Assembly (NCBI RefSeq): GCF_000648235.2
Contig: NZ_AP017978.1
Span: 124,001 to 188,000 of the forward strand
Length of the DNA: 64,000 nt
Direction of reading: 5' to 3'
Source: Neochlamydia sp. S13
GTDB lineage: Bacteria; Chlamydiota; Chlamydiia; Chlamydiales; Parachlamydiaceae
A program made the translations under genes and the position numbers. This document shows positions 8,297 through 17,955 of the stretch, piece after piece (within the stretch, counting starts at the first letter, position 1; each line of letters opens with the position of its first letter). The notes under the pieces were generated by a model. The model was not told the DNA's origin, searched no databases, and was given only the letters and a program-made list of their open reading frames with translations.

Positions 8297-9517
8297 ATGC
8301 TAATTCACAACTTTTTTCTCCAGCTTGTCATTATTCTATTTATGGCTAGAGTGTTAGGAGAATTTTTCGCTAGGTTTAATATTCCCTCTGTTATTGGTGA
8401 ACTTTTTGCCGGCGTTCTCATTGGACCTAGCCTGTTTAACTTAATAGAGCCTAACGAGATGATTAAGTTATTGGCAGAAATAGGAATTATTCTTCTTCTT
8501 TTTGAAGTAGGACTTGAAACGGATATGGGAAGGTTAGCAAAGACAGGCAGCAAGCCTCTTATAGTAGCAGTAGGAGGGGTTATCATTCCCTTTACGCTCG
8601 GTTTTCTTGTCAGCTACCAACTATTTGACTTAAGCCTACTCGTATCTTTATTTATTGCAAGCACATTAACAGCGACTAGCATTGGAATAACAATTCGAGT
8701 GCTTACTGATCTTAAAAAACAGAGTAGCGATGAAGCCCAAATTGTACTTGGCGCCGCTGTCATCGACGATATCATAGGTATTATTTTGTTATCTATCCTT
8801 TATGAATTCTCTCAAGGAGGAGGGATTAGCTTTATAAATATTGGCAAAGTGCTCCTATTCATCTGTTTATTTCTTATTTTAGCCCCTATAGCTGCTAAAT
8901 TTATCTCTAATATCATCAAACATTATGAAGAGAAAAGTGAGATTCCTGGACTTCTTCCCACCACTATCGTTTCTCTAATATTATTGTTTGCTTGGCTAGC
9001 TCATCAGATGGGAGCTCCTGCACTTTTAGGAGGATTTGCAGCAGGCCTTGCTCTTTCTCGACAATTCTTTCTACCTTGGGGAACTTATTCTCCTCTTAAC
9101 GAAGAGTTTTCTCATAAAGTGGAAACCCAAATGAAGCCAATCGTTCATCTATTTACGCCTCTATTTTTTGTCACGATAGGTTTATCTTTAAACCTTAGCG
9201 AAATCAATTGGGGATCAACCTTCATTTGGCTACTCTCTATTTCTATACTTATCGTCGCAATAGTGGGTAAGCTATCATCAGGCTTCCTTCTTTTTAAAGA
9301 AAATAAATGGATCAAATGGGCTGTGGGTATTGCGATGGTTCCAAGAGGAGAAGTGGGGCTAATTTTTGCAGAAGTGGGGAAAGATAGCAAAATTTTTGAT
9401 AACGATTTGTATGCTTCTATGATCATTGTGATTGCCATTACTACGGTCTTTACCCCGTTCTTTATGCGATTCTTCTACAATCTTCAAGCTCAGGCAGAAA
9501 ATGAAGTAAAAAGCTAA
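8297..9517 (+). CDS. Cation/proton antiporter, CPA2 (Kef/NhaS3) family
   Basis: 406 aa, about 12 membrane helices and no C-terminal RCK/TrkA-N domain, so it is the short NhaS3/GerN-like type rather than full KefB/C. Family marks: IPSVIGELFAGVLIGPSLF near the N-terminus, LTATSIGITIRVL, the ion-binding acidic pair in GAAVIDDIIGII (helix 5), APALLGGFAAGLALS and PRGEVGLIFAEVG. It exchanges Na+ or K+ for H+ across the inner membrane. AAGGA lies 9 nt before the ATG. It stands alone between two long gene-poor gaps. The exact ion is not predictable. Confidence 0.9.
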   Translation: MLIHNFFLQLVIILFMARVLGEFFARFNIPSVIGELFAGVLIGPSLFNLIEPNEMIKLLAEIGIILLLFEVGLETDMGRLAKTGSKPLIVAVGGVIIPFTLGFLVSYQLFDLSLLVSLFIASTLTATSIGITIRVLTDLKKQSSDEAQIVLGAAVIDDIIGIILLSILYEFSQGGGISFINIGKVLLFICLFLILAPIAAKFISNIIKHYEEKSEIPGLLPTTIVSLILLFAWLAHQMGAPALLGGFAAGLALSRQFFLPWGTYSPLNEEFSHKVETQMKPIVHLFTPLFFVTIGLSLNLSEINWGSTFIWLLSISILIVAIVGKLSSGFLLFKENKWIKWAVGIAMVPRGEVGLIFAEVGKDSKIFDNDLYASMIIVIAITTVFTPFFMRFFYNLQAQAENEVKS

Positions 9518-9985
9518 TCGATAGGTAACATTAATGATAATAAAAAAAGGGCTCTAAATCCTGCTATTTAAAGCAAAATTTTTTGTTAGCTTGCATAGTG
9601 TACCTTTCGTAGCCTTCTACCCCTAGCTTTGCTAAGAGTCTAAAGTACCAAATTGCATAGGGAAATTTAATAAGAAGATATGAAAAACTTATCTCAGATG
9701 GCCTTAAGTTCTTATTTGTAAGAAACGCTTTAAGGGGGCTTTTCTTACAAAAAATTATAAGGGATCAAGGAGATACTAGTATTGCTTGGCATGTAAAACA
9801 ATTTCTAGGCTTTTGATTTTCCCATCCCCTGATGGCTTATAAGTTTTTTTTATACAAGCATTTTTATATCAAAATGCTGCACAGGCCTGTTGGTTGATTC
9901 TAGGAGCAACGGTTATTACCTCTTGCATAAAGCCAGGCATGGTGCTAGCTTGAAGTCTTAGGCTCGCTTAAGAATTAAAGAATAG
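9518..9985. other. Gene-free interval
   Basis: About 470 bp downstream of the antiporter with no credible ORF or RNA gene. Stop codons are frequent in all frames. It leads into a degenerate copy of the miniature element described at 9987. Confidence 0.4.
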
Positions 9986-9986
9986 C

Positions 9987-10100
9987 TAATAAGCTTTAAA
10001 AAACTAAGCCTGCATACCCAGCCCTCTGAAAGCTGTCTCTTTACCTAAGGAGATTCATTTATAAAACATGCGATTGCATAAATGGTAGCTCAAACGCTTG
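9987..10100 (+). repeat. Miniature inverted-repeat element, degenerate copy A
   Basis: Aligns along its whole length with the better copies at 50498-50609 and 19115-21098: AAGCTTTAAAAAACTAAGCC, then TGCATACCCAGCCCTCTGAA, then the TTTATAAAA block, and the right end GATTGCATAAATGGTAGCTC + AAACGCTT. The ends are worn compared with TACGCTTT / AAAGCRTA of the family, and no clean TTA duplication remains. Non-coding. Confidence 0.65.
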
Positions 10101-10407
10101 GAAAAAGCTATTTCTGCCGATCGAAAGGCCAAGCCTTCATCTGCTTGTTAGCGCAGAGGGTTGACCTCATTAGCTTTAGGGTAACCATTAAAAGGCTCAC
10201 AGCTAGGTAGAAATATTTAGTTTATCATTTGCAAAAACACTTATGGGAGTAGCCTAGGAGCATACAGCATTGCAAATAGGAAAATTCCATCATTTATACT
10301 ATTTAATGCAAACTCTTCTAAAGTCTAAATTTTGCTTAATCCCCGAATCAACAGGCTTGACATTACGAGGTTTTTCTTATATAAAACCCTTAAATATTAG
10401 GGGATTT

Positions 10408-11012
10408 ATGAAAACTCCAGAGTCGGAACTTTTTGAAATAGCAGAAACCCAGCAAGGGTATTTTACCTTTCAACAAGCGACAGCTGCTGGATTCAGTGAT
10501 AAAAATCATGCGTATCATATCAAAACCGGTGATTGGGTTAAAGCTTTTAGGGTATATACCGTCTCGCCAAATATCCGGTAGGCGAAAGAGAAGAACTCGT
10601 TCTTTGGTTCCTATGGTCTAGAAATCGATCAAATGTCCCACAAGGAGTATATTCTCATTATACAGCTCTTGATCTGTATGAGCTATAGGATAACATGCCA
10701 TCAAAATTACACATGACTGTTCCTTTGGGATTTAGAAGAATGGCAAAAATTCCAGAGATTCTGATTTTGCATAGAGATAATTTACACACCGATGAAATTG
10801 TGATGAAGCAAGGCTATAAAGTCACAACGCCGTTGCGAACCTTGATTGATGTTTTAGAAGATAGTGTGCTCTCTGAAGATTTATTAATGCAGGCTGTTCA
10901 GGATGCTAAGAAAAAGGGGCTAATCACAAAATATGCCATTGAAGCCAATCAAAGATATCCTGCTAAAGTCGCTGAAAGGCTCCTAAAAATGATGGAAGAA
11001 GCATATGGGTAA
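10408..11012 (+). pseudogene. AbiEi-like antitoxin of a type IV toxin-antitoxin system (broken)
   Basis: Reads like the AbiEi antitoxin family: an N-terminal winged-helix part (ESELFEIAETQQGYFTFQQA, YHIKTGDWVKAFRGIYRLAKYP) and a C-terminal part (MPSKLHMTVPLGFRRMAKIP, TTPLRTLIDVLEDS). AbiEi represses its own operon and neutralises the AbiEii nucleotidyltransferase toxin. Two lesions: a frameshift in the AGGG at 10549-10552, and an in-frame TAG at 10686-10688 where the family has a codon before DNMPSKLHM. AGGGG lies 5 nt before the ATG at 10408. The stop overlaps the ATG of the abiEii remnant, the usual coupled arrangement. Confidence 0.75.
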
Positions 11013-11093
11013 AATATTTAAAACGGTAACAGCTTTTCGGAAAAGCTTGGAGAGCCGGCTAATGAATATCTCTCACCATCATCCACTAAGGAC
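11005..11093 (+). pseudogene. 5' remnant of AbiEii nucleotidyltransferase toxin gene
   Basis: Starts at the ATG that overlaps the abiEi stop and reads MGKIFKTVTAFRKSLESRL, which fits the N-terminus of AbiEii/AbiGii-type nucleotidyltransferase toxins. Only about 25-30 codons remain. After that the similarity passes in another frame to a serine recombinase, so the catalytic GSxxxDxD region is gone. A deletion fused the toxin start to the recombinase. Confidence 0.5.
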
Positions 11094-12391
11094 ACTCGAA
11101 AAGAATTTGAAAAAATTCTTGTGCAAATTCGAAAATCCACAGAAACCATCGCTTTAGTTGATGACACTATTGACAGAGTCCAGCGTAGTTTCAAAGAGTC
11201 GGTAGTTTCGAAAGAACTAAGTAAAGAAGGAAAGGTCGAGATGCACTTCATGCGTTAGGGACTCGTATTGAACCTCAAATCCAATTCCTCCGATATTCTT
11301 CGTTGAGATATGGGAGTTATGTTTGCTCGTAACTATGTCCTTCAGTCGAGGGACAACGTTAAGCGAAGTAAAAAGCAAGCTGTTAAAAGTGGAAATTGGA
11401 TAGGCTTAGCACCTATTGGGTATCTTCATCTGTCGGATGAACAAGGCGAAAAGAACGTGATACCCGATTCAGAACGATCACCCTTTATCGTTAAATTGTT
11501 TGAATTATATGCAACAGGCAATTATTCGCTCCTTAAACTGGCAGAAGAAGCCGAAAAAGTCGGTTTTCGAACTAAAAAAGGTAAAAGGGTTGCAAGATCT
11601 CAAATCGATTCTATTCTTAAAAACCCATTTTATTGCGGAATGATGAGGACGAAGTATGGTTTGACGGAACACCATTATAAGCCTCTCATTTCTTCTTCAC
11701 TTTATCAACAAGCACAAGATGTTTCAGCAGCGTATTACAAGAAGCCTCATAAAAAGATTTCTGAACCATTTATCCTTCGAGGCATGATTACTTGCGCTCA
11801 TTGTGGCTGTACGGTCACTCCCGAGATTCATAAGAAGCGTTACATCTACTATAGCTGTACGAATGCCAAGGGAGTTTGCAAAAAAGTATATATCCGTGAA
11901 GAGTCCTTGGTTGAGTCTCTTTCTCAATACTTTGACCACATTGCCTTAAGCAACCAGCAAATTGCTGATGTCACAAGCTATCTAAAGAAAATCCATGAAT
12001 CCGAGAACCTTTTCCTTACTGAAAGTTTAACTGCCCTGCGAAACGAGCAGGGCCGTATCCCAAAGCGAATCGGTCAGATGTACGATGATAAGTTAGATAG
12101 ACTGATTGATGAGAAGATGTATCTTGAAAAAGTGAGAGATTGCAAAGCTCGACAAGTTAAGATCATTGAGCAGATGGCTCGCCATGAGCAAGCAGATTAA
12201 AACTTTTATATAACCGCCAGCATGGTGATGAATTTAACCGCTCGTGCTAGGGAGATCTTTGAGAGTTCTGAAGTGGATGAAAAAAGTCAACTGCTAAACT
12301 TTATGTTTCAGAACATAAAATTGGATAAAAACCTGTCTATACAGGCATGTGATCTATTTACAAAACTAGTGGACGGTAAGAAGCGTCCAAA
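11094..12391 (+). pseudogene. Large serine recombinase, N-truncated and with three nonsense codons
   Basis: One reading frame covers the remnant of a large serine recombinase. It runs TRKEFEKILVQIRKS..IDRVQRSFKES (end of the resolvase domain), the Recombinase domain (GNWIGLAPIGYLHL...FELYATGNYSL), the Zn-ribbon (CAHCGCTVTPEIHKKRYIYY...C) and a coiled coil, ending NFYITASMVMNLTARAREIF..QLLNFMFQNIKL. The catalytic Ser region is missing. In-frame stops occur at 11256, 11304 and 12198 (TAA where relatives have Lys). The longest intact piece is 11310-12200. The gene ends about 5 bp from the 3' end of tRNA-Tyr, which suggests the tRNA was the integration site of a mobile island. Confidence 0.85.
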
Positions 12392-12395
12392 AAAA

Positions 12396-12477
12396 TGGGG
12401 GCGGTTGGACTCGAACCAACGCAGACCGAAGTCGAGAGATTTACAGTCTCTTGCCATTGCCACTAGGCGACACCCCC
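12396..12477 (-). tRNA. tRNA-Tyr (GTA)
   Basis: 82 nt with the long variable arm of a class II tRNA. Acceptor GGGGGTG / CGCCCCC plus discriminator A; anticodon GTA in the loop of GAGACTGTAAATCTC; T arm GGTTCGAGTCC. CCA is not encoded. It lies 7 nt downstream of tRNA-Thr on the same strand, so they are probably one transcript. The recombinase remnant abuts its 3' end. Confidence 0.95.
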
Positions 12478-12484
12478 AGAGGGA

Positions 12485-12557
12485 TGCTGACAGTAGGAAT
12501 TGAACCCACAACCGTCCGATTACAAGTCGGGTGCTCTACCAATTGAGCTATGTCAGC
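12485..12557 (-). tRNA. tRNA-Thr (TGT)
   Basis: 73 nt. Acceptor GCTGACA / TGTCAGC plus A; D arm AGCTCAATTGGTAGAGC; anticodon TGT in CCGACTTGTAATCGG; T arm GTGGGTTCAATTCCTAC. First gene of the Thr-Tyr pair on the minus strand. Confidence 0.95.
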
Positions 12558-12732
12558 TTACACAATACTCGTTTAAAAGATAGCGTTTAATTATGCGTAA
12601 CTTATAGCAAAAATGCATGATTAGCGGCAAGTCATTTTATAAAAAAATAACGGGATATTCTAATTTTTTAGTGTTCAAGAAGTTAGTGCATTTTTTTCAC
12701 GAATCGTTTGGCTTAATAATCTTACGCAGGCT

Positions 12733-12769
12733 ATAGGCAAGCTTAAGAGAAGCCTTAAACTTGCGCTAT
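12733..12769. repeat. Long imperfect hairpin downstream of the SEC-C gene
   Basis: TATAGGCAAGCTTAAG and CTTAAACTTGCGCTATA pair over about 15 bp with one mismatch and one bulge around a 6-nt loop. It lies 18-54 bp beyond the stop of the SEC-C gene. No T run follows on the minus strand, so the role as terminator is uncertain. Confidence 0.4.
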
Positions 12770-12786
12770 AAAAAGCTCTTAATCAA

Positions 12787-13041
12787 TCACTCTGTTTTCT
12801 CTAAAGGGGGGGCTTCTACAGAAGAGACTTCCTTTTCCGCATGGAGTAGGGGCGGCGCCTGCTTAAAAGTTTTAGCAATAGAATCTCCGAAAGTGCGTTC
12901 CATAAGATTAGGCATAGCAGGCTGATTTAACCATTTAGCAGTAAGTTTCTTTTTAGTGTACTTTTTTCCCCAGCAACAATTTTTATATTTCTTTCCTGAT
13001 CCGCAGGGGCAGGGATCATTACGACTCACTTTTTCTGTCAT
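12787..13041 (-). CDS. SEC-C zinc-motif protein
   Basis: About 84 aa. The N-terminus carries the SEC-C metal-binding motif [17 protein letters not shown], the same zinc module found at the end of SecA, where it binds SecB and ribosomes. The remainder (about 55 residues) has no known domain and a Glu/Pro-rich tail. The ATG at 13041 has AAGGA 7 nt upstream; the ATG at 13047 would be too close to it. Probably a small adaptor; function unknown. Confidence 0.85.
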   Translation of the reverse strand: MTEKVSRNDPCPCGSGKKYKNCCWGKKYTKKKLTAKWLNQPAMPNLMERTFGDSIAKTFKQAPPLLHAEKEVSSVEAPPLEKTE

Positions 13042-13160
13042 ATCCATATCCTTTAGGCTATATTGGTAAGATTTAGAGCAAATTATAGAAATGCCTTGAC
13101 TCCGCCTCTAAGGGTACTATAAAGTATTTGGTAATTATTTTAAATAAAAGTTAATTTTTT

Positions 13161-13907
13161 ATGACTATCTCTCTACCTATTGCTCAACCGCCCTGGTCGC
13201 GCTTAGGTAAAAAATTAGAAAGCACTTTTCGCCGAGCTCTTTATGACTATCAAATGCTAGAGAGCAATAATAAGATAGCGATAGCCCTATCGGGAGGAAA
13301 AGATAGCTTGACGCTATTATTTTTACTAAAAGCTATATCAGGTAAGGGCTTTCCTGAATTAGATATATATGCCATCCTTGTTAATGGCGAATTTTCTTGC
13401 GGGGCAGGCGTAAATGTCACCTACTTAAAAGCTATTTGCGATCAGCTAGGCGTCCATTTTATTGTTAAAGAATCTAAGCAAAAACTCGAAACACTTGAAT
13501 GCTACAGTTGTTCTCGCGAAAGAAGATCCCTTCTTTTTGAAGCTGCCAAAAGTGTAGGAGCCACTACTATTGCTTTTGGCCATCATCGTGATGATAACAT
13601 TCAGACCCTGTTAATGAATTTGTTGCATAAAGGTGAATTTGCAGGAAATTTACCCAAAATTTATATGCAAAAATATGGGATAACGATTATACGCCCTCTT
13701 ATTTACATTCAAGAAGAAGATATTCGTGCTTTTGCAGAACAGTATGGATTCATAAGAATTACGTGCCGATGTCCTGTAGGACAAAATTCCATGCGCAAGA
13801 AAGTAAAGGGACTAATTAAAGAAATAGAAATTCTTTACCCTTATGCTAGCGAAAATATTGCCCGAGCCTCTCTTTTATATGGCTCGCATAAAGCTGCTAA
13901 GCCCTAA
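13161..13907 (+). CDS. ttcA: tRNA 2-thiocytidine synthetase TtcA
   Basis: 248 aa PP-loop ATPase that thiolates C32 of certain tRNAs using an Fe-S cluster. The PP-loop SGGKDSLTLLFLL lies near residue 45. The cluster cysteines appear as CYSCSRERR (~residue 114) and the later CRCPVGQ (~205); GHHRDDNIQTLLMNLL is the family core. It is shorter than E. coli TtcA (311 aa) at both ends. An alternative is TtuA/TilS-like, but the C-x-x-C spacing and the DDxxQTLLMNL block favour TtcA. The ribosome site is weak. Confidence 0.85.
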   Translation: MTISLPIAQPPWSRLGKKLESTFRRALYDYQMLESNNKIAIALSGGKDSLTLLFLLKAISGKGFPELDIYAILVNGEFSCGAGVNVTYLKAICDQLGVHFIVKESKQKLETLECYSCSRERRSLLFEAAKSVGATTIAFGHHRDDNIQTLLMNLLHKGEFAGNLPKIYMQKYGITIIRPLIYIQEEDIRAFAEQYGFIRITCRCPVGQNSMRKKVKGLIKEIEILYPYASENIARASLLYGSHKAAKP

Positions 13908-14150
13908 TACATAGTGTTGAAATGATCGATAAAAACTTCCAGGATGCTTTTTATAAAACGCTCAGTTAGTTAGAAACATAAGCTTAAACTTACCTATAAA
14001 AAGCGATCGATTTTCCTTATCAAAACAAATCTTTCCTTAAAGATTTATTTTGATTTTTTTTTAATTCTCTCAAAAAGCTAATCACTTTTATTTTTACTGT
14101 TTACATTTGTTGTGGATCTTCATACACTTTTTATCAAAAAGGAGATCAAT

Positions 14151-15005
14151 ATGGTTTATTCCAGGTCCAATGAGCATGAAAATCATATCACTATTCAAGG
14201 AGTGGAAATTGCTTTAGGATTTCCTGACCAATTCAATTTTCAATGGATAGGTCAAAAAGATGTATTGGATCAACTTCTGGCAGCTTGGTTGGTCATTGAT
14301 GAAAAAGATATACCTTTAAACCCTCGCTTAATTGGCAAGCCAGGAGTCGGCAAAACTACCCTTGCCTATGCAGCAGCAAAAAAGCTAAATAAAGAGGTTT
14401 ATATTTTTCAATGCACGATGGATACACGTCCAGAAGATTTACTTATTAGCCCTGTTATAGATAAAGCAGGCGGAATCCGGTATGTAGCTTCCGCTTTAGT
14501 TACTGCCATGCTACGAGGGGGCGTCTGTATTCTTGATGAAGCTAATCGCATGAGTGAAAAGTCATGGGCTTCACTAGCTCCCCTTCTCGACACAAGACGC
14601 TATATTGAATCCATTGTAGCTGGCCTTAAAGTATCGGCAGACCCTGGCTTTCGCATCTGTATTACCATGAACGATGATACTTCGACGTTTGAGATTCCGG
14701 AATATATTCACAGTCGTTTACAGCCTCAGATCTATCTGGATTTTCCCGAAGCCGAGGAAGAAAAACGCATTCTTAAAGAAAATCTACCTTTTATTGATGA
14801 GTATATTGTTGAGTACGTTATTAATTTTTTACAAAAAGCCCATACTAACGCTGAAAATTACACGATCAGGGACGGAATCAATATTGCACGTTATGCAGCG
14901 AAGAGGTTAAAAACTTTAGAAAACAGTAAAATTAATATTGATAATTTGCTACGTCAAGCCGTTCTCATGACGCTTGGCGATGAAGCACTTACCCACCTCA
15001 TGTAA
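14151..15005 (+). CDS. MoxR-type AAA+ ATPase
   Basis: 284 aa. Walker A GKPGVGKTT, Walker B GGVCILDEANR, sensor-1 region ICITMNDD, and an arginine-finger type IHSRLQPQ: the order and spacing of MoxR AAA+ ATPases, which act as chaperone-like activators for a partner protein. AAGGAG lies 6 nt before the ATG at 14151; a GTG at 14112 is less likely. The next gene follows after 5 bp, so the two form an operon and probably one complex. No von Willebrand A-domain partner, the usual MoxR companion, is present in the window. Confidence 0.88.
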   Translation: MVYSRSNEHENHITIQGVEIALGFPDQFNFQWIGQKDVLDQLLAAWLVIDEKDIPLNPRLIGKPGVGKTTLAYAAAKKLNKEVYIFQCTMDTRPEDLLISPVIDKAGGIRYVASALVTAMLRGGVCILDEANRMSEKSWASLAPLLDTRRYIESIVAGLKVSADPGFRICITMNDDTSTFEIPEYIHSRLQPQIYLDFPEAEEEKRILKENLPFIDEYIVEYVINFLQKAHTNAENYTIRDGINIARYAAKRLKTLENSKINIDNLLRQAVLMTLGDEALTHLM

Positions 15006-15010
15006 ATTTT

Positions 15011-16864
15011 ATGAACAATCTACAAGCATTTTATATTCAGAAGGGAGCTGTTTTTGCGGTACCCATTCTCCATTATAAAATGGAAATGGCAGCTCAGGTA
15101 CGCATGGCTTTTGAGGCCATTCAACCTGATTGCGTTGCCGTGGAACTTGCGGAAACTATGCAGCTACAATTATTGCATGCCGCCTCTCGTCTACCGGATA
15201 TTAGTGTGGTGATGTGCTATAATAAAAATCATACGCCTATCTATTATATGAGTGAACCTTGCGATCCTGCTTTTGAAGGTCTGCGCAGTGCCATGGAAGC
15301 TCAAATTCCTGCCTATTGTATCGACCTTGATGTCGATGATTATCCTGATAGTACAGAATATATGCCTGACACTTATGCTATACACAAAATAGGGTTAGAG
15401 AACTATTATAAAGCATATAAAGATTTTTTTTTAGAAAAATCAATCAAAAGTACTATGGATCAACAGCGTGAGATGTTCATGGCAAGACGCTTAAAAGAAC
15501 TCTCTTTTAGCTATGAAAGAATACTTTTTATAGCCGGCATGTCGCACATAGAAAATATTCTTACATTGATGGATAAAGCTTCTTTTGCTCCTTTGAAGCA
15601 TGCCTCAAGAGAGCATATTGAGCTGCTCACCTTATCGGAATTATCTACCCAAGAAGTTATGGCAGAATATGGATGGATCACTAAAAATTATGAACAAGCC
15701 AGGTGTGCCTATCCTTTAAAAAATAGAGAAGAGTCTGCTTTTTCTTCTTTTCCTCCTGATCGTCAAAAGCTCATCTATAATCTCTTTAAGTTGGCCGCTG
15801 AAAATTATACTAAGAATACGGGAAACAGCTTTCCAGGCTATAATTTTCGCAATATCATGAAATTCTCTCGCAACTATGCATGGCTCCATCAGCAACTTTT
15901 ACCCGACTTGTATCAGCTAATCAGCGCTGCCAAAGGATGTGTAGATCACAATTATGCCTATGAAGTATGGGCTTTGGCAACAGAATATCCCTATAGACGT
16001 AATGTAGATCAGCTTACTGAAATTGATTTATCTATTGAAGATATCTGGGGAGCTAGTAAAAGCATTCGTTTTCATAGGAAAGAAAAAAGCAGAAAAGATT
16101 TATCTTTTCATAAGCAACGCAAGAACCGAGCTCAGCTTCATTTTAGACCACCTCCCCTGTTTAGTATTTGCTCGTATCCTCCCGAAGACCTAGTGATTGA
16201 AAAATTTGGGGATTTCTTAAAGAAGAAGGGCACTCAGCTCATGCGCGAAGAAGCTGCTCGCATCGTTCCTTTTTCTTCAAGTCTAGAGGATGGAGTCGAT
16301 ACTAGAGAAACGATTCGCCATTGGCATGAAAAAAAATTATATGTCAAAGTTTCAGGGAAGCCTCCAGGCGGAGTAGGGTCAATAGTAGTAATATTTGATG
16401 AAGATACTCCTAAAGAAAATGAATTTTACTTAGAAAAGTTTCCTTGGCGTACGACTTGGCTAGGAGAACATAGTCAGGAATCCGATATGGCTTTTTATGC
16501 TACCGATCTCCATGCTAATGTGGTCGGGCCCGGCATCTCGCGTTGTCAGTATGGAGGTTTTATGATGTCATATCCTCCCCGTAGAATGTTTGATATATGG
16601 TCTGACGCTGATTATCAAAATTGTATTTCTAAAGCTGAGGTGCTTCTTATGGCAGCTATCGATTATGCTGTCCAATCGCTAGTGGTCTATGTTGCCAATC
16701 AACCACCTCGCTCCCTATTGAAAAGTTTTGCACGCCGCTATGGCAAAAAGATAGTTTACATCCCTTCAGGGCAACTATCTCCTCTTACCCTTAATAAGTT
16801 GCGTACATTTCATGTATTAGATGGGCAAAGCAAGAGAGAAATTGCTGGCGACTATATTTTTTAA
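15011..16864 (+). CDS. TraB/PrgY-like domain protein, partner of MoxR ATPase
   Basis: 617 aa, no assigned name. The N-terminal ~190 residues look like the TraB/EreA-like fold: IQPDCVAVELAETMQLQLL, then REMFMARRLKELSFSYERILFIAGMSHIENI, where the acidic VELAE and the GMSHIE pieces match the two conserved parts of the family. The middle is helical and charged. The last ~200 residues (ESDMAFYATDLHANVVGPGI, RRMFDIWSDADY) are not recognised. It is soluble, with no signal peptide. Co-transcription with MoxR resembles MoxR/TraB-like (DUF5682-type) gene pairs in bacterial conflict systems; that link is inference. Confidence 0.6.
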   Translation: MNNLQAFYIQKGAVFAVPILHYKMEMAAQVRMAFEAIQPDCVAVELAETMQLQLLHAASRLPDISVVMCYNKNHTPIYYMSEPCDPAFEGLRSAMEAQIPAYCIDLDVDDYPDSTEYMPDTYAIHKIGLENYYKAYKDFFLEKSIKSTMDQQREMFMARRLKELSFSYERILFIAGMSHIENILTLMDKASFAPLKHASREHIELLTLSELSTQEVMAEYGWITKNYEQARCAYPLKNREESAFSSFPPDRQKLIYNLFKLAAENYTKNTGNSFPGYNFRNIMKFSRNYAWLHQQLLPDLYQLISAAKGCVDHNYAYEVWALATEYPYRRNVDQLTEIDLSIEDIWGASKSIRFHRKEKSRKDLSFHKQRKNRAQLHFRPPPLFSICSYPPEDLVIEKFGDFLKKKGTQLMREEAARIVPFSSSLEDGVDTRETIRHWHEKKLYVKVSGKPPGGVGSIVVIFDEDTPKENEFYLEKFPWRTTWLGEHSQESDMAFYATDLHANVVGPGISRCQYGGFMMSYPPRRMFDIWSDADYQNCISKAEVLLMAAIDYAVQSLVVYVANQPPRSLLKSFARRYGKKIVYIPSGQLSPLTLNKLRTFHVLDGQSKREIAGDYIF

Positions 16865-16932
16865 AATTTTACCAGCAAACAACTTTTACAAGCTTAAAGA
16901 TAAAAAGATTTATTAGCTGGACGAGTATTTTT

Positions 16933-17955
16933 TTAAGACATCAGTTTATGCTGAGCATAATGAATGATTTCATTAAGAGTTTTAAGGCGCTCAATTAGCT
17001 CAGGAGTTAAACGTAGATCTAAGTTCAAACGATGGATTTTTTGTTCCCATAATTCAAGTTGGGATTTAAAATCAGCTTTCTGAGTAAAAGTTAGAGTTTC
17101 GGCTAGGTTAATTTCATCATACCAAGGAGGAATGTGTTTTTCTAAGTAGGCAATCTGGATAAGCGCATCTTTCAAATCCTCATTTTCTTCCTCATCGCGT
17201 AAGTCAGGTAATGACTGATTAACAATTTTATCAATTGCATGAAGAGCTGCATCGAAATATTTTTCGCGGCGCTTATCAACTTGAGCTTTCCATACAGCAA
17301 TTTCTTTTAAAGGAAGGTTTTCTGGTTTTACCCTTAAGGCGTTAAGAGCATGAAGATAAGATTGTAAACGAACCTCAAGACGTTGGGCTAAATCTATCTT
17401 TTCCTCTTCATCTATCGAAAGAGCCTCTAGCATATGTTCTTGATAATCAGTGATTACTTGTACATCCCTGTCTATCACTTCAAGAAATTCATCGATCGTA
17501 TAGCGGATAACAGCCTTAAAAAGAGCTTCTTTGTCGGTAGTCTTTGAGCAAATTTGAATCCATAACTTAGCTTTTTCTACCCATTGGCTATAACGCTGAT
17601 AAGTTTTTGCTTGATGTAAAACCGAGCGCGGCTGCTCTATAGATTTATGTAAACGAGAAACCTCCTTAATAAGCGGATCTATTACTGCTTCAATGTAAAC
17701 AAAAGCTTCAGCATCAATTTCTTTATGAAGCTCATTCTTAATAGCTTGTAATTGAATTAGTACCGCGCTGGCTTTAGATTGCAAATCTTGGATTCTCCCC
17801 ACCAGAGGATGCTCTTGCAGAGGTTTACTTTGGAACCTTTGAAACGTTGAACGTATTCTATCTACAAAGCGAGCCAAAATGGTCAAACGTTTTTTTGCTG
17901 GCTCTTTTATAAAGGAATCTTGAGCATTTGAAGGTTTAGGTTTCTTTGGTGCCAT
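16933..17955 (-). CDS. Helical coiled-coil protein of unknown function
   Basis: 340 aa with no recognised domain. It starts with a Lys/Pro-rich basic tail (MAPKKPKPSNAQD..KEPAKKRL) and is otherwise almost entirely predicted helix, rich in Leu, Glu, Lys and Gln with heptad-like stretches (IQDLQSKASAVLIQLQAIKN; EEEKIDLAQRLEVRLQSYL). No signal peptide or membrane segment is visible. It lies convergent to the TraB-like gene and divergent from surE. It may be a chlamydia-specific structural or effector protein; I cannot say more. Confidence 0.7.
   Translation of the reverse strand: MAPKKPKPSNAQDSFIKEPAKKRLTILARFVDRIRSTFQRFQSKPLQEHPLVGRIQDLQSKASAVLIQLQAIKNELHKEIDAEAFVYIEAVIDPLIKEVSRLHKSIEQPRSVLHQAKTYQRYSQWVEKAKLWIQICSKTTDKEALFKAVIRYTIDEFLEVIDRDVQVITDYQEHMLEALSIDEEEKIDLAQRLEVRLQSYLHALNALRVKPENLPLKEIAVWKAQVDKRREKYFDAALHAIDKIVNQSLPDLRDEEENEDLKDALIQIAYLEKHIPPWYDEINLAETLTFTQKADFKSQLELWEQKIHRLNLDLRLTPELIERLKTLNEIIHYAQHKLMS

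Noticed and set aside
12392..12503. Open frame containing GRLDSNQRRPKSRDLQSLA as a protein end
   Set aside because: This stretch is the antisense of tRNA-Tyr, a common false annotation. The recombinase remnant stops being meaningful just before it.
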